From an uncultured Clostridia bacterium (GTDB lineage: Bacteria; Bacillota; Clostridia; Christensenellales; Borkfalkiaceae), in contig CAMORY010000002.1 in assembly GCA_946624395.1 (NCBI GenBank), forward strand, positions 1 to 6,140: DNA of 6,140 nt. Direction: 5' to 3'. The notes beneath the pieces were generated by a model. That model saw only the letters and a list, made by a program, of their open reading frames with translations. It was not told where the DNA came from and did no database searches. Shown here piece by piece: positions 1 through 4,876 of this stretch. The position numbers and the translations under genes were made by a program. Within the stretch, counting starts at the first letter, position 1; every line of letters starts with the position of its first letter.

Positions 1-273
1 ATCCTTGGGCTTTAAATGGAAATATTTGTAATCCAGAAAGTCCTTTTCTCTTTCGGAAAACTTTTTAAGCGCGGCGTCGGCGCAAAGTTTCAATGCGTAA
101 ACTATCTCTTTTTGATAAGTCAAACCGATTATCTCTTCAAACTGATTAAGCGCAGGCGTAAAATTCATAGAAGAAGAAAACGCCTTTTTCTCGACAATCT
201 CGTCAATCTGTTCGGCAATCGCCTCTAAATGCGCGTAAGAATACAGCGCCGCTTTTGCATAAAGTACCTTCAT
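1..273 (-). CDS. Hypothetical helical protein, N-terminal 91 residues (runs off left edge)
   Basis: The reading frame is open from an ATG at 273-271 to the window edge and encodes a protein beginning MKVLYAKAALYSYAHLEAIA. I chose this start because a GGAG ribosome binding site lies 7 bases upstream and a very good promoter lies about 50 bases upstream. The visible part has no signal peptide or membrane segment. It looks mostly alpha-helical, with charged amphipathic stretches (residues about 16-30 and 49-80) and a Lys/Asp/Tyr-rich end (FLDYKYFHLKPKD). Similar N-termini occur, as far as I recall, in uncharacterised clostridial proteins, but I do not recognise a function and assign none. The gene is divergent from the 840-residue exported protein and shares a control region with it. 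The small plus-strand frame across the same bases is treated as its shadow, since this frame has the start signals. Confidence 0.7.
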   Translation of the reverse strand, partial: MKVLYAKAALYSYAHLEAIAEQIDEIVEKKAFSSSMNFTPALNQFEEIIGLTYQKEIVYALKLCADAALKKFSEREKDFLDYKYFHLKPKD

Positions 274-322
274 AAATACGCTCCGTAAATTAAACTGTTT
301 TTATCCGCGGAAAAACAACTAA

Positions 323-352
323 ATTATACTTTCGGGGCTTATCCAAAGTCAA
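323..352 (-). promoter_or_regulatory. Sigma-A type promoter for the leftward gene
   Basis: On the minus strand there is a -35 box TTGACT (352-347) and a perfect -10 box TATAAT (328-323) separated by 18 bases. Transcription would begin near 316, giving a leader of about 43 bases before the ATG at 273. The leader carries the GGAG ribosome binding site and a short palindrome, TCCGCGGA (304-311). This is the best match to the vegetative consensus in the window. Confidence 0.75.
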
Positions 353-381
353 TAGTATATGTCCGCCGCGGAGTAAAAATC

Positions 382-395
382 CGAACATTTGTTTG
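382..395. promoter_or_regulatory. Candidate LexA (SOS) operator
   Basis: The sequence CGAACATTTGTTTG fits the Bacillus/Clostridium LexA box (CGAAC, four bases, GTTYG) at every defined half-site base; one of the less constrained central bases deviates. It sits between the divergent genes, 30 bases upstream of the minus-strand -35 box. It also overlaps where the -35 region would fall for a plus-strand TATAAT at 408-413. LexA binding here could repress one or both neighbours until DNA damage. This is inferred from motif and position only. Confidence 0.45.
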
Positions 396-407
396 TGTTT
401 TTGATTA

Positions 408-413
408 TATAAT
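408..413 (+). promoter_or_regulatory. Possible distal -10 box for the rightward gene
   Basis: A perfect TATAAT lies here on the plus strand. The bases 17 upstream (ACATTT, 385-390) are a poor -35 and lie inside the candidate LexA box. If used, the transcript of the 840-residue protein would carry a leader of about 150 A+T-rich bases. The region is AT-rich, so a chance match is quite possible. Confidence 0.25.
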
Positions 414-534
414 ACCCATTTTTTATGACATATGCTTGTCGTATTTTGTCGAATTTTTGAAAAAAGTTTTCCCGATTTTTTTACAAAAAGCGACTTTAAG
501 CGTTTTTCTTTTCAGAAAACATTGACGATAAATA

Positions 535-563
535 ATGACAAAAGTCGAATATTGTGGTAAAAT
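535..563 (+). promoter_or_regulatory. Extended -10 promoter placed for a leaderless transcript
   Basis: A -35 box ATGACA (535-540, five of six consensus bases) is followed after exactly 17 bases by TAAAAT (558-563), preceded by the TG of an extended -10 (TGGTAAAAT). A start site about 7 bases downstream would be near G570, only 2-3 bases before the ATG at 573. There is no Shine-Dalgarno sequence in the 20 bases before that ATG. The spacing therefore predicts a leaderless mRNA, unless the TATAAT at 408-413 is the real promoter. Confidence 0.5.
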
Positions 564-572
564 AAATTTGTT

Positions 573-3095
573 ATGAAATTTTATCCGAAAAAAATTTTAA
601 AAACGGCATTTATAGCGCTTTTCGCGCTTTGTTTGGGGTTATCGTGTCTTGCGTTTACCTTGTCGCCGCGTGGCGCGAAAGCGGACGGAGAAAACTACCA
701 ACGCTTTATCCCCGCCACCCCGCTTGAAAACACGGAACTTTTAAACCCCACGCACGCTTATGCCGACGGCGAAATTACCGCTATCACCACGACGGACAAT
801 AAACTTTTAATATCTTATAATAGTCAGAAACCGACCGTAATTCCTTTCACGAATTCGCTCGGGCAGGTTCTGCGTTTCGGCAACTACGTTTTATGCCGCG
901 TAGAACACAATATGTACGCCGTCAATTTTAGTAATACCGAAGAAAGAATTTCTTTGACTTATACGGACGGATTGTATAATTCGCCTTTGGCTTGCGATAA
1001 TTGCAGTTATAACAATAACGAAAGCGGTATGTCGTTTGCGGTTTGCGTTGAAGAAACGCTGAAAATTTACAATATTACCGAAGACGCGGAGAATAAACCC
1101 GCCGTCAGTCTTTTGCCCTATTTTTCGGAAAACATTATTCCGATAAAAAAAGCGCCCGTGGCTATCAATTCCACAAGCGTGTTCTACATTACCCAAAGCG
1201 GTATATTATGTAAAAGAGAAATCGGCGCTTTAGGCGGAGAACCTACTCAATATAAAACAATTAACCCGTCCGCAATGATAGCGGACGAAGATTATGTCTA
1301 TTGCGTTTCCGACAATCAAATTTATCGGTTTACCATTGCGGACGAAACTTTAGACCCCGTAATAATGTCTATACCAGACTGCGATTACCAACTCGGCAAA
1401 CCTTCCGTGATTGCGGATATCGCTTTCAAAAACGGCAATATATTAATTACCGACAATGCGGGTTCGTTGCAGGAATTTGAGATAAACGGCGACGCGCTGG
1501 AATTTACCGGTTACGCCGTGGCAAGCGGGCTTACGGCTTATAACAGAATTTCGGCGAACGCTACCGATATAGAAAGATACGGAAATTACGTAGCCGCACT
1601 CGACGAAAATAAACTGACTATTATCAACACCGAAAATTGCGCGGGCTACGACAAAAACGGGTTTATAAATAAGTTTGTGGGCATTTCCCCAGAAAAGTTT
1701 TCGCTCGGCAACGGTACGATAGCCTATTTACAAGACGGCACGATATACCTTTCACCCGTTAAAGACGGCGAACCAACCGCCGTTATGACGGATAACCCCG
1801 CTACGGCGCTAAACGATATCGCCTACCAAAGCGGCGCTTATTATTTTGCGTACGTTATCGGAACTAATACCACCGTCATAAAAATCGACGAAACTACGGG
1901 CGAACAAATCGGAAACGGTACGGAATTTACGGGCATTGCGGCAAAAACCGTCGCGGCGGACGTGTTCGGGAATATTTACGTTTCAAACGATACGAACATA
2001 TACGTAAACGACGCGGATAACGGACTGCCCTTTTCGGGTACGGAAAAACTTGCGACCGACCTTGCGGGCAACCTGTTCGTTTTAAGTTCGGACGGCAAAA
2101 TTTACAAATACAACGAAACGGCTGGCGATTTTTCCGTGGCGTTTGAAACCGCTATCGGCAATATAAAATCTTTCGGGCTTAATTTCGATAAAAACCAAGT
2201 ATTTTTCCTTATCGAAGGGCAAGAACAAGTGTATACCACGACTGCAATAAACAACGTATCTTTGCAGGACGTTGTACCCGATACCGATTTTAACTCCGCC
2301 ACTCAAAGCGTACAAGAACTTAAAGTTTACACCGCAAAAAGCGGCGCAAACGTATATTCGGTATCCGCTGCGGAAACTTCGTTTACGTTTAACGGACTTA
2401 TACAGACCGCCGCGGAATATCCTTTTATGAGTAAATTCATATTAAGCGATAACCTTACCCTTTACGCGTTGGCAAGCGAAAGCGGCGTGGTGCTTATAAA
2501 CGAGAACGATTTAACGGAAAAAGCGGTAGAATTTACAAATTACGCAGTACCCGAAAAAGCGTATATTACCACGGCGGTAAACGCCTACGCTATTCCGGTT
2601 ATCGAAAAGAACGACTTGTTTGCAATCCGTGCCGCAAGCGATATAATACGGCTTAATAAGGGTACGGAAATTACCGCCGCGCGCGAATTTAATATTCTCG
2701 GCAAAACCTTTTATCAGGTGGCGGTGAATACAGACGGCGAAACCATCGAGTGCTATATCCCCAAATCGTTCACGTTAAAAACGCTTTCTAGCGACATAAC
2801 TTTTAACGAGTACAGCGTGGAAATAGTAAAAAGCACTGTTCTTTACTTAAGCGCCGATATGACGGAAGAAATTATAAAATTAGATAGCGGCGACAGCGTA
2901 CGGGTTTTAGCCGAAGAAAACGGCGTGTTAAAAGTAGAGACCATTAAAAACGGCGAAACGTTTACGGGCTATATAACTAAAAGCGCGATAAAGTTAAAGC
3001 CCGATACCGTCGTCAGAAACGTACTGATAGTACTTGCGGTGTTCGGTTCGCTCGCGGGAACTTTAACCTTCTTTTTATTGAGAAAAAGAAAATAA
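573..3095 (+). CDS. Exported, C-terminally anchored beta-propeller-like protein with SH3-like modules
   Basis: This 840-residue protein of unknown function is predicted to sit on the outer face of the membrane. Residues 1-37 form a signal peptide: a Lys-rich start, a hydrophobic core at about 11-30, and an AKA cleavage site before D38. Residues 813-836 are a membrane helix followed by RKRK, so the chain should be anchored type I with most of it outside. From about 60 to 570 it is built of short beta-strand units with recurring patterns such as GNIYVSNDTNIYVND (467-480), GNLFVLSSDGKIYKYNE (499-515) and GNILITDNAGSLQEFE (288-303), as in NHL/PQQ-type beta-propellers. Three SH3-like segments follow (about 581-650, 662-736 and 746-809); the last two end in YIPKS and YITKS. 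A CDNC pair is at 141-144. No catalytic motif, sortase motif or clear lipobox is visible. The start is fixed by the signal peptide, although no ribosome binding site precedes it. It is monocistronic: a terminator follows and the next gene is convergent. A scaffold, sensor or wall-binding role is inference. Confidence 0.85.
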   Translation: MKFYPKKILKTAFIALFALCLGLSCLAFTLSPRGAKADGENYQRFIPATPLENTELLNPTHAYADGEITAITTTDNKLLISYNSQKPTVIPFTNSLGQVLRFGNYVLCRVEHNMYAVNFSNTEERISLTYTDGLYNSPLACDNCSYNNNESGMSFAVCVEETLKIYNITEDAENKPAVSLLPYFSENIIPIKKAPVAINSTSVFYITQSGILCKREIGALGGEPTQYKTINPSAMIADEDYVYCVSDNQIYRFTIADETLDPVIMSIPDCDYQLGKPSVIADIAFKNGNILITDNAGSLQEFEINGDALEFTGYAVASGLTAYNRISANATDIERYGNYVAALDENKLTIINTENCAGYDKNGFINKFVGISPEKFSLGNGTIAYLQDGTIYLSPVKDGEPTAVMTDNPATALNDIAYQSGAYYFAYVIGTNTTVIKIDETTGEQIGNGTEFTGIAAKTVAADVFGNIYVSNDTNIYVNDADNGLPFSGTEKLATDLAGNLFVLSSDGKIYKYNETAGDFSVAFETAIGNIKSFGLNFDKNQVFFLIEGQEQVYTTTAINNVSLQDVVPDTDFNSATQSVQELKVYTAKSGANVYSVSAAETSFTFNGLIQTAAEYPFMSKFILSDNLTLYALASESGVVLINENDLTEKAVEFTNYAVPEKAYITTAVNAYAIPVIEKNDLFAIRAASDIIRLNKGTEITAAREFNILGKTFYQVAVNTDGETIECYIPKSFTLKTLSSDITFNEYSVEIVKSTVLYLSADMTEEIIKLDSGDSVRVLAEENGVLKVETIKNGETFTGYITKSAIKLKPDTVVRNVLIVLAVFGSLAGTLTFFLLRKRK

Positions 3096-3116
3096 AAACA
3101 GATATTAAAAACGAAC

Positions 3117-3148
3117 GCCCCGCCGCGGCTAATCAGCCGCGGCGGGGC
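3117..3148. terminator. Bidirectional rho-independent terminator
   Basis: A perfect 14-bp inverted repeat (3117-3130 with 3135-3148), almost all G+C, closes a 4-base AATC loop. On the plus strand it is followed by ATTTTATTT, 21 bases after the stop of the exported protein. On the minus strand it is followed after a few bases by TTTTT, about 20 bases past the stop of the SSB-like gene. It sits exactly between two convergent genes, so it probably serves both. Confidence 0.9.
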
Positions 3149-3167
3149 ATTTTATTTACCTTTATAG

Positions 3168-3866
3168 TTATTCGCCGTAAACGCGCTCGAATTCCGTATC
3201 GCTGAAATTTATCATTTCGAACTCTGTTTCCGTGTCGAAATTTTCGGCGTTTTCGTACGCGGCAAGTTTAGAAATCGACACTTCGTACGCCGTCATAACC
3301 TTAATTTCTTCGTCGCTTATGCGCTTTTGATACTCTCGGCTCTGTATTCTGCCCGCTATCGCTATTTTTTCGCCGACCGCCAGATTTTTGGCAAAGCGCG
3401 CGTTTCTGCCCCACGCTATGCACGGAATATAATCGGACTTATTGTAAGAACGGTTCACCGCGATAAGTATATCCGCTATTTCCCTGTTAAAGGGCGTAGT
3501 GCGGTACACGGGCGGCTTGCAGATATACCCCGATAACACTATGCTGTTGGGATTTTTAACTGCTACTCCGTCTATAAGTTCCCTGACGAACACCGTTAGC
3601 ATAAGTTTGCTTTTGCCGTCCACAAGTTTGTTATAACTCCGAAATTGCCCTAAAGCGTTTATTATAACGCCCTTTTTCAGTTGTTTATCCGCTATAAGCC
3701 GTTCGGAAACAGTCATCGGCAGAACATCCCCCTGCCCCGAAAGCCTTTTTACAAGCACGTTCATCTCGTAAAACCCTTCGCCGTACACTTCGTGCGAAAA
3801 TTCCGCGTCGGACACTATTTCGCCGCTGATAAAAACCTTGTTGTTTTTCTCCGTTAAATTGTTCAT
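3168..3866 (-). CDS. Single-stranded DNA-binding protein, two-OB-fold clostridial type
   Basis: This is a 232-residue cytoplasmic protein with two OB-fold segments. The first covers about residues 9-97 (VFISGEIVSDAEFSHEVYGE through LMLTVFVREL). The second, about 107-200, carries the SSB-like core: YIPCIAWGRNARFAKNL, then VGEKIAIAGRIQSREYQ. I recall proteins of this layout annotated as SSB in Clostridia, distinct from the main housekeeping SSB, which has one OB fold. The C-terminus (about 205-232) is acidic but ends in RVYGE and lacks the DDxIPF-type tip that recruits partner proteins in canonical SSBs. The role is thus probably binding ssDNA, with a partner set that may differ; this is inference. 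An AAGGAG ribosome binding site (3882-3877) lies 10 bases before the ATG. The gene starts 30 bases after the deacetylase stop with no promoter or terminator between, so the two are probably cotranscribed. The shared terminator at 3117-3148 ends the unit. Confidence 0.85.
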   Translation of the reverse strand: MNNLTEKNNKVFISGEIVSDAEFSHEVYGEGFYEMNVLVKRLSGQGDVLPMTVSERLIADKQLKKGVIINALGQFRSYNKLVDGKSKLMLTVFVRELIDGVAVKNPNSIVLSGYICKPPVYRTTPFNREIADILIAVNRSYNKSDYIPCIAWGRNARFAKNLAVGEKIAIAGRIQSREYQKRISDEEIKVMTAYEVSISKLAAYENAENFDTETEFEMINFSDTEFERVYGE

Positions 3867-3896
3867 AATATATTTTCTCCTTAAATTGTTCGCTGA

Positions 3897-4664
3897 TTAA
3901 ATATTCCGTATCTGCGCGCCGTCCGCGCCCATTATATAATCGTCTTTATAAATAAGTTCGCCTATCGGCACGAACTCGTAGCCTTGCGCCTTTAACTCTT
4001 TTATTATTTCGGGTAGTGCTTCTGCCGTGTGCAAGCCTTGGTTATGAAACAGCACTATCGCACCGTTATGCACTTTTTTTATTACCCTGTTTTTTATCTC
4101 GCTTGCCGATAAGTCTTTCCAGTCTAAACTATCCACCGACCATTGAATAGTATAAAGCCCCATACTGCTCGCAGTATCTATCAATAAATCGTCGTAATCG
4201 CCGTACGGCGGGCGGAACAGTTCCACCGATTTTCCCGTCGTTTTTTCTATTATCTCTTTAGAAGAAATCAGTTCTTTTATTATCGCCGTTTTGTCGAGTT
4301 TACTCATATACGGGTGGGTAGAAGAGTGCGTTCCTATCTCGTGCCCAGCGTCCGCTATTTTTTTAAGGTATTCGGGGTATTTTGCCGACCAGAACTCCAC
4401 CGCAAAAAAAGTACACCGCACGTTTTCAGCAGCCATTATAGTAAGCAGTTTATCGGTGTAATCCACGCCCCACGCGCAATCAAAAGAAATTGCCACCTTT
4501 TTTTCGTCTGTTTTTACGTAATAGATAGGGAGTTTACGGAAATTCCCGCCGTAAAACACCGCATACGCCCCGCTTACGGAAAGCGCGACAATCGCTAATA
4601 TCCCGCAAAGGACTATCGCACAGCCCGTTAAGAACTTTCTTTTATTAAGAAGAGTAAAATACAT
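3897..4664 (-). CDS. Membrane-anchored polysaccharide deacetylase, PdaB-like (NodB domain)
   Basis: This 255-residue protein has one N-terminal membrane segment (about 11-36) and an extracellular NodB-homology domain (about 56-240). Family members (carbohydrate esterase 4) remove acetyl groups from N-acetylated glycans such as peptidoglycan or chitin. Visible motifs are motif 1 as SFDCAWG (60-66), the metal-binding HSSTH (113-117), RPPYG (151-155), DW (181-182) and the final LFHNQG with H207. Motif 1 normally reads TFDD. Here the first Asp (D62) is kept but the second, a metal ligand, is Cys (C63). Related PdaB-type sporulation proteins also diverge at this position, as far as I recall, so it may be normal for the subgroup, but hydrolytic activity is not assured. 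PdaB homologues act in late sporulation, and a spore or cell-wall role is inferred. A weak AAAGG site (4676-4672) precedes the ATG. The SSB-like gene follows in the same unit. The residues after about 243 are a short tail not explained by the domain. Confidence 0.87.
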   Translation of the reverse strand: MYFTLLNKRKFLTGCAIVLCGILAIVALSVSGAYAVFYGGNFRKLPIYYVKTDEKKVAISFDCAWGVDYTDKLLTIMAAENVRCTFFAVEFWSAKYPEYLKKIADAGHEIGTHSSTHPYMSKLDKTAIIKELISSKEIIEKTTGKSVELFRPPYGDYDDLLIDTASSMGLYTIQWSVDSLDWKDLSASEIKNRVIKKVHNGAIVLFHNQGLHTAEALPEIIKELKAQGYEFVPIGELIYKDDYIMGADGAQIRNI

Positions 4665-4744
4665 TTTAATACCTTTATTCCGTCGGATTTTGACCGATTA
4701 ACGCGAAAAAGCGGTTTTTTTGTGTTTTTTAAGCCGCCTTTTTC

Positions 4745-4765
4745 ATCAATAAATAACTTATTGAT
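4745..4765. repeat. AT-rich inverted repeat upstream of the deacetylase
   Basis: A perfect 8-bp inverted repeat, ATCAATAA / TTATTGAT with a 5-base spacer, lies about 80 bases upstream of the deacetylase start and downstream of the ligase terminator. Its size and symmetry suit a regulator-binding site, but it is AT-rich and a chance occurrence is plausible. I could not find a convincing sigma-A promoter in this leader, so the promoter may be of another sigma class. Confidence 0.3.
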
Positions 4766-4802
4766 ATAAAGCGGGTTTTAGAACGCGGATTTAAAAATAT
4801 AC

Positions 4803-4838
4803 AGCGCCCCGTTAAGGCGTAAACCTTAACGGGGCGCT
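4803..4838 (-). terminator. Rho-independent terminator of the acyl-CoA synthetase gene
   Basis: A perfect 15-bp inverted repeat (4803-4817 with 4824-4838) encloses the 6-base loop CGTAAA. Read on the minus strand it is followed by GTATATTTTTAAA, a moderately U-rich tail, and it begins 38 bases past the ligase stop codon. It separates the ligase transcript from the deacetylase gene, which must therefore have its own promoter in 4665-4802. Confidence 0.85.
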
Positions 4839-4876
4839 ACTAATACTTAATCCTGTAAAATTAAGTGTGATACTTT

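Noticed and set aside
427..451. TGACA/TTGTCG half-sites and a 10-base spaced TTGTCG direct repeat in the divergent region, considered as a second operator
   Set aside because: The inverted arms are only 4 bp and the repeat has two copies in AT-rich DNA, so it is not distinguishable from chance.
491..513. Possible hairpin AAAGCG...CGTTTTT upstream of the exported protein, considered as a riboswitch or attenuator
   Set aside because: The arms do not pair once aligned base by base, and no conserved riboswitch core is visible.
592..665. Lipoprotein signal (LGLSC, Cys25) in the exported protein
   Set aside because: The residue at -3 is Gly rather than Leu/Val/Ile. A clear AKA signal peptidase I site follows, and a C-terminal anchor makes lipidation unnecessary.
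891..1196. Minus-strand open frames within the exported protein (891-1196, 2082-2315 and 2102-2302)
   Set aside because: They lie wholly inside the 840-residue gene, lack recognisable domains, and overlap each other in different frames.
4314..4598. Plus-strand open frames opposite the deacetylase, SSB-like and ligase genes (4314-4598, 3327-3536, 4899-5153)
   Set aside because: Each is antisense to a gene with clear family motifs and has no domain or start signal of its own.
4845..4866. 7-bp inverted repeat just after the ligase stop, considered as a first terminator
   Set aside because: The stem is short and AT-rich and has no T-tract after it on the minus strand. The 15-bp hairpin at 4803-4838 is a far better terminator.
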